DNA from: Corynebacterium sp. 122RC1
GTDB lineage: Bacteria > Actinomycetota > Actinomycetes > Mycobacteriales > Mycobacteriaceae
Direction of reading: 5' to 3'
NCBI RefSeq assembly: GCF_024580955.1
Contig: NZ_JANIKD010000008.1
Coordinates: 1 to 64,000 of the forward strand
Length of the DNA: 64,000 nt
Below the pieces are notes generated by a model that saw only the letters and a program-made list of their open reading frames with translations, did not search any database and was not told the DNA's origin. The position numbers were made by a program, and so were the translations under genes. Below are positions 27,891 to 37,026 of the stretch, in pieces; position 1 is the stretch's first letter; the number at the start of each line of letters is the position of its first letter.

Positions 27891-29561
27891 ATGCCTGAAA
27901 TTGTTGTTGAAAACGTATCCTTTTCCTTTGGCTCCCGCCAGATTCTAGACCGAGTAAATTTGCACGTTTCAGCCGGTGAGCGGGCTTTCCTCATTGGCCC
28001 GAATGGGGTGGGAAAATCCACGCTGCTGAGGCTGCTCACTGGTGAGCTCACGCCTGATTCGGGTCGAGTTGTCACTGTGTTTGACCCGCAGACCATTCCA
28101 GATCCTGAATCCTTCCAAGGCAGTGTTGCACAATACCTCGATGCGGTACTAACGCCGTTCAGGGAGCTGCTTTCACGCTTTGAAGAAGTTACAGAAGCAT
28201 TGGCTACGGATAGTGGCAAGCCGTCCCAGCTCCTGGAAACCGAATATGACCAGATCCTCGCTCGGTTGAATGCCCTCAACGTGTGGTCTCTGGATGCATT
28301 CGTGAGTGAAACTCTCGCGGGGCTCGGACTTGCAGAGTTTGCAGGGACCGGGATCGGGGCTGGAACAGGGACAGGAGCCGGAGGAGGGGCAGGGAGTGAG
28401 CGGATGCTACCTACTCTTTCACCTGGTCAGCGTGCGCGCCTCAACCTGGCCGGCCTTTTGATAGGCCAACCTGAGGTGTTGGTGCTGGATGAGCCGACTA
28501 ATCATTTGGACAGTGAGGCCGTGCAGTACCTTGCAAATGTGATCCAGGATTGGGGCGGCCCGGTTCTGGTGGCTAGCCACGACAGAGCCTTCATTGAAAG
28601 CACCGCCACCGTGATTTACGACATGGACATTACTGTGTGGCAAGAACTCGCCAAGCTTGACGGCGAAACCATTGCAGGGGTGTACCGGAACGCGGGCAAC
28701 TACACGGACTATCTCGCTGCAAAGGCGACGGCCCGTGCGAAGCATCAGCAAATCCATTCTGCGCAGCAGGCAGAGAAACGAGATCTCCAGGAGCACCGGC
28801 AGGAAAGCATGAAGATCGCGCGCGGCGGAGTTCGGGTGAAAACTGCGGATCGAAATGTAAAGAAGTTCTTTACCGATCGTGCAGCAGCCACATCGGTGAA
28901 AAGGACGCGCAAAGACGATGTTCGCCTGGAACGCCTCTCCCAAAAGGAGGTCCGCAAACCACGCCACTATAACCTCGAGTTTCCATCTTACGAACTGCCA
29001 CCTCGCAGCGGCTTAGCTGTCTCGGTGAGGGACGCGGCGGTGGACGGCAGGCTCGCACCTGTCACCTTTGATTTGGCGCACGGTGAACACCTGTTGGTGA
29101 CGGGGGAAAACGGTGCTGGTAAGTCAACCCTGTTGAACTGGATCGTCGCAGGGAGCCCACCTGAGGGGTTTGTGAGCAGTGGTGTGATCAGCAGAGATGA
29201 ATCCGTCGGAACTGTTTTGCAGAGGCTCCCCGACGAAGCCGCCTCTGATTTTGATGCAGCAACGATGCGAAGTGGCATTGGGGAGGCAGGGAAGGGGATC
29301 CTGCATCCCTCGTTGTGGAGTACACCGATTAAGGATTTGTCCGCGGGGAATCAACGCCGTGCGCAGCTTGCTGTTGCTTTGGCAGCACGCCCTTCTGTGC
29401 TTGTGGTTGATGAGCCGACGAATTACCTGGACCTGGAGACGATGAACGCCCTCGAGGAGGCCTTCCGCAACTGGCAGGGGACGCTCATCATTGCCAGCCA
29501 TGACCGTTGGTTGATTGACCACTGGCATGGGCGGCGCCTTCACCTCGAGCCTGTGCGGTAG
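27891..29561 (+). CDS. ABC-F family ATPase (ribosome-associated)
   Basis: This 556-aa protein has two ABC ATPase domains and no membrane domain. NBD1 has Walker A GPNGVGKST, signature LSPGQRAR and Walker B LVLDEPTNHLD. NBD2 has GENGAGKST, LSAGNQRR and VLVVDEPTNYLD. A charged interdomain linker (about 270-365) would reach the ribosomal peptidyl-transferase centre. ABC-F proteins either confer antibiotic resistance by target protection or act as translation factors; the sequence does not decide which. A Gly-rich GTGIGAGTGTGAGGGAG insert (about 152-168) just before the NBD1 signature is encoded by a 6-bp-period array and is not typical of the family. Start ATG 27891 is preferred to TTG 27879. 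Confidence 0.9.
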   Translation: MPEIVVENVSFSFGSRQILDRVNLHVSAGERAFLIGPNGVGKSTLLRLLTGELTPDSGRVVTVFDPQTIPDPESFQGSVAQYLDAVLTPFRELLSRFEEVTEALATDSGKPSQLLETEYDQILARLNALNVWSLDAFVSETLAGLGLAEFAGTGIGAGTGTGAGGGAGSERMLPTLSPGQRARLNLAGLLIGQPEVLVLDEPTNHLDSEAVQYLANVIQDWGGPVLVASHDRAFIESTATVIYDMDITVWQELAKLDGETIAGVYRNAGNYTDYLAAKATARAKHQQIHSAQQAEKRDLQEHRQESMKIARGGVRVKTADRNVKKFFTDRAAATSVKRTRKDDVRLERLSQKEVRKPRHYNLEFPSYELPPRSGLAVSVRDAAVDGRLAPVTFDLAHGEHLLVTGENGAGKSTLLNWIVAGSPPEGFVSSGVISRDESVGTVLQRLPDEAASDFDAATMRSGIGEAGKGILHPSLWSTPIKDLSAGNQRRAQLAVALAARPSVLVVDEPTNYLDLETMNALEEAFRNWQGTLIIASHDRWLIDHWHGRRLHLEPVR

Positions 29562-29693
29562 CCGGCATTGAGATGTGATTGGGTGCGGGCCTCGTGTGGA
29601 GGAAGTCTCGCAACAACTAGCAGCACTGAGCAGCACTGAGCAAATGGCTCAGCCAAGCTCCCTGACTGATTGATTGCGTGGGAATGCTGTAAG

Positions 29694-29725
29694 CCGGAAG
29701 CCCCAAAGGGCGGCTTCCGGTTTTT
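29694..29725 (+). terminator. Rho-independent terminator
   Basis: A perfect 9-bp stem, CCGGAAGCC (29694-29702) / GGCTTCCGG (29712-29720), is followed by TTTTT. It ends the ABC-F transcript. The preceding 130 nt hold only a CAGCACTGAG direct repeat. Confidence 0.9.
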
Positions 29726-29844
29726 CGCGTTTCCTGCCTCAGCCCCGAAGGCCGCAAACGCGCCCGGGAATGAGTTGAGGTCTGCTAGTGTTCCATTTAG
29801 TAGATATGACAACAAACCTTGAAAGTAAAGGAACGGAACCCGCC

Positions 29845-30981
29845 ATGAGCACGGAAAACGCACACACCAATAATTCCCCAAAGCCATTGCAGTTTGGTTT
29901 GGATACGTTTGGTGACATCCCAACTCGCAACGGAGAATTGGTCACATATGCAGAAGCCATCCGCCAAGTGGTGAAGGAGGCACAGCTCGCAGACAAGTTG
30001 GGCATTGAATACATTGCGCTTGGAGAGCACCACAGGGATGACTTCGCAATTTCGAGCCCAGAGACCGTTCTGGCTGCAATCGCAAGCGTGACGGAAAACA
30101 TCAAGCTCGGCACCGGCGTGACGGTATTGAGCTCCGATGATCCAGTCCGCGTTTTTGAGCGATTTGCCACGGTGGATGCTTTGTCAAACGGTAGGGCGTC
30201 GGTAATGCTAGGCCGAGGCTCCTTCACGGAATCCTTCCCATTATTCGGCTACGACCTGCGCGATTATGACGCCCTCTTTGAGGAGAAGACGGAGCTGTTT
30301 GCGGAATTGCTTAAGGAAAAGCCTGTGACCTGGGAGGGGCAAACGCGAGCAGCGCTGCGCAACGCTGATGTATTCCCTAAGACGGAGGCGGGCAGCATGG
30401 AAACATGGATCGGCGTGGGTGGTTCCCCGGAGTCGGTGGTTCGCACCGCGCGCTACGGCTTCAACTTGATGCTCGCCATCATCGGCGGCAGTGCGCGTCG
30501 TTTTGCTCCGTACGTTGACCTATACTTCCGTGCCGCTGAGCAGCTTGGCACCACGCCCGGTTTGGTGGGTGTGCATTCGCCTGGCTTCATCGCGCGGACC
30601 GATGAAGAGGCCCGCGAGCGGCTGTTCCCAACGTTCAAGCGGAACCGTGACCGGATCGGGCGCGAGCGTGGCTGGGGAGAGTTCACACGGCAGCAGTTTG
30701 AATTCGAGATTGAGCAGGGTGCGTTGTACGTCGGTTCGCCAGAGACTGTGGCGCGCAAGATTGCAGACACCGCGGAAGCCCTCCACCTGGACCGATTTGA
30801 CCTCATCTACGGGCACGGGCAGCAGCCGGTAGAGGACCGCGAGCTTTCCATCCAGTTGTATGGAGAGGAAGTGATCCCACGCGTCCGCGAACTTCTCGCC
30901 GAGCGGGCCGAGCGGGCCGGACAGACCGGGCGCGCAGACTCCTCTGGATCCTCCGACAAGACCGTCGCTGAACAGGGCTAA
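29845..30981 (+). CDS. LLM-class (luciferase-like) flavin-dependent oxidoreductase
   Basis: This 378-aa TIM-barrel protein of the bacterial-luciferase-like superfamily uses FMN or F420. Visible features are the FGLDTFGD start of strand 1, GEHHRDDF, LGTGVTVLSSDDPVRVFE and GRASVMLGRGS. It resembles the CE1758/YtmO-type monooxygenases. The ATG at 29845 has AAAGGA 12 nt upstream; in-frame starts at 29806 and 29788 are possible. The C-terminus is a low-complexity ERAERAGQTGRADSSGSS tail. It is followed after 2 bp by a Rossmann-fold reductase gene, so the two form a redox pair in which the second may reduce the cofactor. Confidence 0.86.
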   Translation: MSTENAHTNNSPKPLQFGLDTFGDIPTRNGELVTYAEAIRQVVKEAQLADKLGIEYIALGEHHRDDFAISSPETVLAAIASVTENIKLGTGVTVLSSDDPVRVFERFATVDALSNGRASVMLGRGSFTESFPLFGYDLRDYDALFEEKTELFAELLKEKPVTWEGQTRAALRNADVFPKTEAGSMETWIGVGGSPESVVRTARYGFNLMLAIIGGSARRFAPYVDLYFRAAEQLGTTPGLVGVHSPGFIARTDEEARERLFPTFKRNRDRIGRERGWGEFTRQQFEFEIEQGALYVGSPETVARKIADTAEALHLDRFDLIYGHGQQPVEDRELSIQLYGEEVIPRVRELLAERAERAGQTGRADSSGSSDKTVAEQG

Positions 30982-30983
30982 TC

Positions 30984-31622
30984 ATGAACACGATTGCGAT
31001 TTTGGGCGCCGGGAAGCTCGGTGTTGTCCTCGCGCAGCTCGGGCTGGGAGCCGGCTATACCGTGAAGGTAGCGGGCTCCGGTGACCCAAGCAAGATCGAG
31101 CTGACCATGAGCGTGTTGGCGCCGGGAAGCGAGGTAGGGCGCGCGGAGGAAGTGATTCCCGGTGCGGACGCGGTGATCCTGGCCCTGCCTTTGGGAAAGT
31201 TCCGCAATCTGCCTGCGGAAATGCTGAAGGACACGCTGGTGATCGACGCCATGAACTACTGGTGGGAGGTGGACGGACGCAGCCTGAACCCTGAGGAGCT
31301 CCTGCCGAGTTCCAGCGAGTTCGTCCAGCGCGAGCTGGGGCTCAAGCGCGTGGTCAAGGCCTTCAATCATATGGGCTACCACGACCTCGCCGACCACAGT
31401 CTGCCTCCGGGCGCCCCGGCACGCCTCGCAATGGCCGTTGCTGGTGATTCGCCCAAGGACGTGCGCGCCGCAGCCGAGCTGGTGGATTCCTTCGGCTTTG
31501 ACCCCGTCCCGCTTGGGAGCCTGCACCAGGGCAAGGTGCTCGAGCCGGGGCAGCCCGGTTTCGGGGCGGCGCTGCCAAAGGACCGGCTGCAGGAGTTACT
31601 GGGGGTAGAAGGGGAGCATTAA
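30984..31622 (+). CDS. NADP oxidoreductase, F420-dependent-type Rossmann protein
   Basis: This 212-aa protein resembles F420H2:NADP oxidoreductase (Fno) and ketopantoate-type binding folds. The N-terminal dinucleotide motif AILGAGKLG is followed by VILALPLGKF and a KAFNHMGYH segment. It is 2 bp downstream of the LLM oxidoreductase and so is co-translated. Corynebacteria are not generally credited with F420, so it may instead pass electrons from NADPH to a flavin or work on another substrate. The function is inferred from family and context. Confidence 0.8.
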   Translation: MNTIAILGAGKLGVVLAQLGLGAGYTVKVAGSGDPSKIELTMSVLAPGSEVGRAEEVIPGADAVILALPLGKFRNLPAEMLKDTLVIDAMNYWWEVDGRSLNPEELLPSSSEFVQRELGLKRVVKAFNHMGYHDLADHSLPPGAPARLAMAVAGDSPKDVRAAAELVDSFGFDPVPLGSLHQGKVLEPGQPGFGAALPKDRLQELLGVEGEH

Positions 31623-31672
31623 CGACGCCCCCAAGGGCCCCACTTCGGACAGGTGGTTCGTGGGGGTGCGCG
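31621..31672 (+). repeat. Intergenic hairpin element, copy 3
   Basis: AACGACGCCCCCAAGGGCC starts at the stop codon of the upstream gene and ends TGGGGGTGCGCG, so CGCCCCCA can pair with TGGGGGTG. It lies upstream of the alarmone hydrolase -10 and has no T-run. Confidence 0.6.
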
Positions 31673-31688
31673 TTGCATAATGATTGTT

Positions 31689-32327
31689 GTGACGCACAAC
31701 GATCAGATATTGCAGCATCCACAGGGTGATTTCCTCAAGCCCCGTGGCGCTGCCATGCCCAGTACGAAGGTGTTGCACGCTATAAACGTGGTGGCCCTGT
31801 GCCATGAGGGGCAACTCCGAAAGGGCACGCGCTTGCCCTATATCTCTCACGTCTTCGGGGTGTATGCAATAACGTGTGCCCTCACCGAGCGTGAAGATGT
31901 GCGCATCGCGGCGCTGCTTCATGACGTAGTGGAGGACGCGCCTGATCGCTATAGCTTTGCCCAGATGGAAGTGGAATTCGGGCTGAAAGTGGCGAGCATG
32001 GTTCGCGCTGTTACCAAAGACGCCTCCATCAACAACTGGTGGGAGCGCAACCGTGCATACCTTGATGTGCTGAGCAGTGCGAAGACCGATCCAGGGGCAG
32101 TACTCGTGGCCCTCGCGGACAAGACGCACAATCTGCAGTCAATCCTGCAGGACTACGCGCAGGTTGGCGAGGCCCTCTGGGAACGGTTCAAAACGGGGAA
32201 ACAGGGCGTGGCATGGTGGTACCGGGCCAACCTTGAGCTCTTTGAAAGCCGGATACCCAAGGCCTTGGAAGCAAGCCAATACCCTGCGCTTTGCGCACAA
32301 TTGGAGGTGATTACCGGTGAGGGATAG
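31689..32327 (+). CDS. relH: Small alarmone hydrolase (HD-domain (p)ppGpp hydrolase)
   Basis: This 212-aa single-domain SpoT/MESH1-like hydrolase removes pyrophosphate from (p)ppGpp. All expected residues are visible: the RKGT motif (R44, K45), H54 in YISH, the HD pair H78-D79 followed by E82-D83 in HDVVED, D143 and N147 in ADKTHNL. There is no synthetase or TGS/ACT domain. C. glutamicum has a characterised enzyme of this type (RelH) next to ltbR, from memory, and gene order here agrees. The GTG at 31689 is chosen because CATAAT lies 7 nt before it (leaderless). The ATG at 31680 is the alternative. It overlaps the next gene by 11 nt. Confidence 0.87.
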   Translation: MTHNDQILQHPQGDFLKPRGAAMPSTKVLHAINVVALCHEGQLRKGTRLPYISHVFGVYAITCALTEREDVRIAALLHDVVEDAPDRYSFAQMEVEFGLKVASMVRAVTKDASINNWWERNRAYLDVLSSAKTDPGAVLVALADKTHNLQSILQDYAQVGEALWERFKTGKQGVAWWYRANLELFESRIPKALEASQYPALCAQLEVITGEG

Positions 32328-33843
32328 TGTGCAATCCTGGAAACCAAAGGCCGGCGCGGCCTCTTGGTTCAAGGTTATCGTGGCAATGATGGCGTCGGTC
32401 CTTTTGGTGGTGTTGAGCGCGTGCGCTGCACAGCCGCAAAGTGGGGAGGCTGCAAGTGAGCAGGTTCCGTTGGGTAAGGCCTACGATTTCGCGTCCGTCT
32501 CCGCAGAAGGGCAGCAATGGCCTGTTCGCGGGCAATTTTATGTTCCTGAAGGTCGAAGCCTTGAGGACGCGTCGCTTGTGATTGTGAATCACCTGCGCTA
32601 CCCAAACTGCACCGATGACACCTTTGCTCGTTCCTGCCCAGGTGGGGGATACCGCTACGACGAAGGCATGCGCTACCTCGGCGAAGCCTTGGCGCATGAA
32701 GGGTACGCGGTGCTCATCCCGGATCTCGGGGCGGTGTGGGAAGGTGGACTCCTGCACAGCCCCTATGATCAACCCGCAGTGTGGCAAGCGGTGGTGGCCG
32801 CAGCGTTAGAGGAAAATGCGCCGGGGTACGCTCCGCGGGAGGTGGGCATGTTCGTCCACTCACGCGCCGCGGGACTGGTGAATCTTGGCGCGCAGCAATT
32901 CGGGGTGGATAGCGTGTTTGCCTATGGGCCGTTCTATGACACCTTTGACCAGCAGGAATTCAGCCCACCGGCGCCCGACGTCTCCTATTTGGCCATTGAC
33001 AGTTTTGATGACCAAGACGTAGGGCCTGCGGCAGCGATCTGGATGACACAGCACATCACCAAGGATCGAACCGAGCCAGCCTACGTAGCCACGCTAAACG
33101 GATATGGGCACACACTGATCAACCAAACGCTCGCGAGCGCCGGAAAAGACGACCGCGTTGCGTGTGACCTCCAGCCTTGCGCCTCGGTGGAGGAGCACCA
33201 AAACCTGGTACGAGACGTGGCGCTGGATTGGTTCGGGCAAACCTTGGGCAACAACAGCGCGCCAAGTGATTCCCGCTTCTCGGCCCAAATGCCTGCTGTG
33301 CCTGCGGCCTTGGCTGCCATGAATCCGCCGATGCTCGTCGCACAAGTTGCTCAATCCGCGCAGGAGACCGTAGTGCGAATTGCGCCGAAAGATATCGGGG
33401 CAGTGTGCAGCCGTGGCATTGGTGATTCTGCAGAAACTGCGCCAATGTGCACGGAACCGGACACCGGGGTGATGATGGCGATTAGCGAGGTCTCGCACAT
33501 CACCACTGCCTCTGTGGACGTTTTGCAATACAAGCAAACGGCCCGCAAGATTGCGGTGCATGCCGCGCCTTTTGGGAGCAGCCCCGATGGCAGTTCCACA
33601 GTATTAAGGCTCACCCTGCGCTTTACTAATGGTCAGTCGCTGGAACTTGCAGCAGATGGCTCCCACCCCGCGCTGAAGAATCGGGAAACGGACGTGAGCT
33701 CAGGGCTGTATATTCCTGCCACCATTGAGTTTGCGCTCCCGGAGGAACTGCAGGAAATCCCAGTGGCGGAAATCGAGCTGAGTGCAAGTACACCAATAGA
33801 AGTGCGCGGCATCGATGTAGTAGGGGAGAAGCAGGCGGAGTAG
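32317..33843 (+). CDS. Lipoprotein with alpha/beta-hydrolase-like domain
   Basis: This 508-aa exported lipoprotein has a basic N-terminus, a hydrophobic segment and lipobox LSAC with Cys36. The following 270 residues look like an alpha/beta hydrolase: strand VIVNHLRYP, nucleophile-elbow-like FVHSRAAG, acid-bearing AIDSFDDQD and NGYGHTLIN for the histidine. Paired cysteines (NCTDDTFARSCPGG, CDLQPCAS) suggest disulfides outside the cell. The C-terminal 200 residues form a beta-rich domain of unknown type. The GTG start overlaps the relH end by 11 nt. I do not recognise a closer family. Confidence 0.72.
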   Translation: MRDSVQSWKPKAGAASWFKVIVAMMASVLLVVLSACAAQPQSGEAASEQVPLGKAYDFASVSAEGQQWPVRGQFYVPEGRSLEDASLVIVNHLRYPNCTDDTFARSCPGGGYRYDEGMRYLGEALAHEGYAVLIPDLGAVWEGGLLHSPYDQPAVWQAVVAAALEENAPGYAPREVGMFVHSRAAGLVNLGAQQFGVDSVFAYGPFYDTFDQQEFSPPAPDVSYLAIDSFDDQDVGPAAAIWMTQHITKDRTEPAYVATLNGYGHTLINQTLASAGKDDRVACDLQPCASVEEHQNLVRDVALDWFGQTLGNNSAPSDSRFSAQMPAVPAALAAMNPPMLVAQVAQSAQETVVRIAPKDIGAVCSRGIGDSAETAPMCTEPDTGVMMAISEVSHITTASVDVLQYKQTARKIAVHAAPFGSSPDGSSTVLRLTLRFTNGQSLELAADGSHPALKNRETDVSSGLYIPATIEFALPEELQEIPVAEIELSASTPIEVRGIDVVGEKQAE

Positions 33844-33858
33844 CTGAGCGCGTGTTGG

Positions 33859-34584
33859 CTACACCGCAGCGGAAATTTGGGCAGCCGCGCGCACGATGTC
33901 CTGCTCCCAACGGGCGCTCGGAGTGGGGCGGAGGCGTTCCACTGGGCCAGAGATGGAAAGTACAGCGGTGAAAAGGCCTTCGTGGTCAAACACCGGGGCA
34001 GAGATGCTGGCCAGGCCCACTTCGCGCTCGGAAATAGACTCAGCCCACCCCTTGGTGCGAACCGCCAACAGCTCTTCTTCGGTGAAACTATGGCTGTGGG
34101 CCAGCACTTGACGTCGTAACGCTGGGGAAGAGTGAGCCAAGAACACCTTGGCTGCGCTCCCTGCAGAAAGGGGGAGCCTCGTGCCCACGGGGACCGTGTT
34201 TTGCAGCCCAATTGCCGGTTCTTGGGCCGCGATGCACACGCGCTGCTCCCCAGCGAGCTGGTAGAGCTGCACCGATTCGCCTGTGCGGGCGACGAGCTGG
34301 GTCATGATGGGATTGGCGGCGTCGATGAGCTGGTTGGCAGTGCCGGAACTAAGGGAATGCGTGACCGCGCCGATGGTCCATTTGCCCTCCGGGGTGCGGG
34401 CGAGGAGATGGTGGATTTCCAGGGCACTCGCCAAACGGTGGGCGGTGGCGCGGGGGAGTTCCGTGGCTGCGCAGAGCTCGGTGAGGCTCACAGGATGCTC
34501 GGCAACGGTGAGCAGGATTGCTACGGCGCGGTCAAGGACCTTAATGCCGCTCGTTGGCGAGGAATCTGTGTTAATCTTTCCCAT
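33859..34584 (-). CDS. ltbR: IclR-family regulator, LtbR-type
   Basis: This 241-aa regulator has an N-terminal winged helix (SLTELCAATELPRATAHRLA) and a C-terminal IclR effector domain (ending around SISGPVERL). It is divergent from leuCD, the exact position of C. glutamicum ltbR, which represses leuB, leuCD and trp genes (known for that species, from memory). TAATAT lies 6 nt upstream of its ATG, so it is probably leaderless and its promoter overlaps the leuC upstream region, allowing joint control. I could not pick a convincing operator in the 140-bp gap. Confidence 0.9.
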   Translation of the reverse strand: MGKINTDSSPTSGIKVLDRAVAILLTVAEHPVSLTELCAATELPRATAHRLASALEIHHLLARTPEGKWTIGAVTHSLSSGTANQLIDAANPIMTQLVARTGESVQLYQLAGEQRVCIAAQEPAIGLQNTVPVGTRLPLSAGSAAKVFLAHSSPALRRQVLAHSHSFTEEELLAVRTKGWAESISEREVGLASISAPVFDHEGLFTAVLSISGPVERLRPTPSARWEQDIVRAAAQISAAV

Positions 34585-34724
34585 GACATGATATTAGCAT
34601 TCCATCTAGTGAGACAGCCACGAGGTGCCAACAGGCGTTTCCAAGCAGTTTCACTGCGTGGAGGGTGTGCCCATCCCACCAACAATACGGGATGGGTGGA
34701 AGCAGGAAAGAGGTGATTCGGACC

Positions 34725-36173
34725 ATGACCAGCCCAGTGGATTCGAAGAAAGAAAAGCTCACTCTGGCCGAAAAAGTGTGGCGTGACCACGTAGTTTCCC
34801 AGGGTGAAAACGGTGAGCCGGATCTCATCTTCATTGACCTCCAATTGCTCCACGAGGTCACGAGCCCCCAGGCGTTTGACGGACTGCGCATGGCTGGCCG
34901 CAAGCTGCGCCACCCTGAGCTACACCTTGCTACCGAGGATCACAACGTGCCCACCGAGGGCATCGTTGCCGGTAGCTTGCTGGAAATCAAGGACCAGACC
35001 TCCCGCACCCAGGTGGAAACCCTGCGCAAGAACTGCGAGGAGTTTGGCGTGCGCCTACACCCGATGGGTGACATCAACCAGGGCATTGTCCACCAAGTTG
35101 GGCCGCAGCTCGGCGTGACCCAGCCAGGCATGACCATCGTGTGCGGCGACTCCCATACTTCTACCCACGGTGCCTTCGGCGCGATGGCTTTCGGCATCGG
35201 CACCTCTGAGGTGGAGCATGTGATGGCAACGCAGACGCTCTCGCTCAAGCCTTTCAAAACCATGGCGATCAACGTCAGCGGTGAGCTGCAGCCAGGCGTG
35301 TCTGCAAAGGACCTCATTCTTGCAATCATCGCCAAGATTGGTACCGGCGGTGGCCAGGGCCACGTAATCGAGTACCGCGGCGAAGCCATTGAAAAGCTTT
35401 CCATGGAAGCGCGCATGACCATCTGCAACATGTCCATCGAGGCAGGTGCTCGCGCGGGCATGATCGCCCCAGATGAGACCACTTTTGCCTATGTGAAGGG
35501 CCGCGAGATGGCGCCAACCGGCAAGGACTGGGACGAGGCCGTAGCCTACTGGAAGACCCTGCCCACCGACGAAGGTGCAGAATTTGACACCGTAGTGGAG
35601 ATCGACGGCTCCGCGCTCACCCCATTTGTCACCTGGGGTACCAACCCAGGCCAGGGCCTTCCACTGGGGGCAAACGTGCCAAACCCTGAGGATTTTGGTG
35701 ATGACAATGAGCGTGCCGCAGCTGAGAAGGCGCTGAAGTACATGGACCTCACCCCAGGTACCCCACTGCGCGACATCAAGATCGACACCGTGTTCCTGGG
35801 CTCCTGCACGAACGCCCGCATCGAGGACTTGCGTGCCGCAGCCGAGGTGGTCAAGGGTCGCAAGGTGGCGGACTCCGTGCGCATGATGGTGGTGCCCTCC
35901 TCTGCAATGGTGAAGGCTCAAGCCGAGGAAGAAGGCCTGGATCAGGTGTTCGTCGAGGCCGGTGCTGAGTGGCGTACTGCGGGTTGCTCCATGTGCCTCG
36001 GTATGAACCCAGACCAACTCAAGCCTGGCGAGCGATCCGCATCCACCTCGAACCGCAACTTTGAAGGCCGCCAAGGCCCTGGTGGACGGACTCACTTGGT
36101 GTCCCCAGAGGTTGCCGCAGCCACCGCAATCCTTGGAACCCTCGCATCCCCAGCGGACCTGCCAACTGCCTAA
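34725..36173 (+). CDS. leuC: 3-isopropylmalate dehydratase large subunit
   Basis: This 482-aa [4Fe-4S] aconitase-family subunit, with LeuD, isomerises 2-isopropylmalate to 3-isopropylmalate. Motifs are [29 protein letters not shown], and the three Fe-S cysteines in LGSCTNAR and in [26 protein letters not shown] is the conserved C-terminal signature. The ATG at 34725 has GAAAGAGGTGA upstream and gives the family start MTSPV; an in-frame start at 34665 is unlikely. leuD follows after 183 bp that hold a degenerate repeat array. Confidence 0.96.
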   Translation: MTSPVDSKKEKLTLAEKVWRDHVVSQGENGEPDLIFIDLQLLHEVTSPQAFDGLRMAGRKLRHPELHLATEDHNVPTEGIVAGSLLEIKDQTSRTQVETLRKNCEEFGVRLHPMGDINQGIVHQVGPQLGVTQPGMTIVCGDSHTSTHGAFGAMAFGIGTSEVEHVMATQTLSLKPFKTMAINVSGELQPGVSAKDLILAIIAKIGTGGGQGHVIEYRGEAIEKLSMEARMTICNMSIEAGARAGMIAPDETTFAYVKGREMAPTGKDWDEAVAYWKTLPTDEGAEFDTVVEIDGSALTPFVTWGTNPGQGLPLGANVPNPEDFGDDNERAAAEKALKYMDLTPGTPLRDIKIDTVFLGSCTNARIEDLRAAAEVVKGRKVADSVRMMVVPSSAMVKAQAEEEGLDQVFVEAGAEWRTAGCSMCLGMNPDQLKPGERSASTSNRNFEGRQGPGGRTHLVSPEVAAATAILGTLASPADLPTA

Positions 36174-36189
36174 CTAGCCGAACGCCTGC

Positions 36190-36277
36190 CGCCGAAGCCG
36201 AAGCCGAGACCATAACCGAGACCGAAGCCGAGACCGGAATCGGCACCAGAATTGGAATCGGAACCGGAATCGTGACG
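36190..36277 (+). repeat. Degenerate hexanucleotide array between leuC and leuD
   Basis: About 14 units of roughly GAAGCC / GAGACC / GGAATC type run through the gap. The 6-bp phase is kept while bases drift. It lies inside the leuCD transcript. Similar arrays occur at 41602, 28341, 44295, 13862 and 19911. Confidence 0.8.
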
Positions 36278-36356
36278 TGAGCTTTGGGGAGGTGAAACCC
36301 CTCACCAACGGCAAATGGCACATGGCAACGCAGGCAAAAAAAAGGAGCTTTGAAAA

Positions 36357-36947
36357 ATGGAAAAGTTTGTCACCCACACAGGCGTTGGCGTGCCCCTGAC
36401 GCGCTCCAACGTGGACACTGACCAGATCATCCCCGCGGTGTACCTCAAGCGCGTGACCCGCAGTGGATTCGAGGACGGCCTGTTTAGTAACTGGCGCAAT
36501 AATGAGCCGGACTTTGTGCTGAACCAAGATGCCTACAAGGAGGGCTCCGTGCTGGTTGCCGGCCCAGACTTTGGTACCGGTTCCTCCCGCGAGCACGCAG
36601 TGTGGGCACTCATGGATTACGGCTTCCGTGTGGTGTTCTCCTCCCGATTCGCAGACATTTTCCGCGGGAACTCAGGAAAAGCTGGACTGCTGGCAGCGCA
36701 GATGGAGCAGCAGAACATCGAGTTGCTGTGGAAGCAGCTCGAACAAAACCCCGGTGCGGAAATCACCGTGGACCTCGATGCGCGCACCGCAACCTGCGAG
36801 GGCAACGTCTACTCCTTTGACGTAGATGACTACACTCGCTGGCGCCTCATGGAAGGCCTCGATGACATCGGGCTCACCCTGCGCAAAGAAGAAGAGATTC
36901 AGGAGTTCGAGGCAAAGCGTCCAAGCTTCAAGCCAAAGACCCAGTAA
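36357..36947 (+). CDS. leuD: 3-isopropylmalate dehydratase small subunit
   Basis: This 196-aa swivelling-domain partner of LeuC has N-terminal [15 protein letters not shown], the conserved [17 protein letters not shown] and a C-terminal acidic tail. AAAGGAGC, 10 nt upstream, is the Shine-Dalgarno. It is complete and normal in length. Its separation from leuC by 183 bp with a repeat array is longer than usual. Confidence 0.96.
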   Translation: MEKFVTHTGVGVPLTRSNVDTDQIIPAVYLKRVTRSGFEDGLFSNWRNNEPDFVLNQDAYKEGSVLVAGPDFGTGSSREHAVWALMDYGFRVVFSSRFADIFRGNSGKAGLLAAQMEQQNIELLWKQLEQNPGAEITVDLDARTATCEGNVYSFDVDDYTRWRLMEGLDDIGLTLRKEEEIQEFEAKRPSFKPKTQ

Positions 36948-36986
36948 ACATCCCTGAACAGCACAGGGATAGCCCAACGGGAACGA

Positions 36987-37019
36987 AAAAGGCGCAGCAT
37001 CCCTTACGCTGCGCCTTTT
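36987..37019. terminator. Bidirectional terminator between leuD and mutT1
   Basis: A perfect 12-bp stem, AAAAGGCGCAGC / GCTGCGCCTTTT, with a 9-nt loop serves the convergent leuD and mutT1 genes on both strands. Confidence 0.92.
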
Positions 37020-37026
37020 AGTATGC

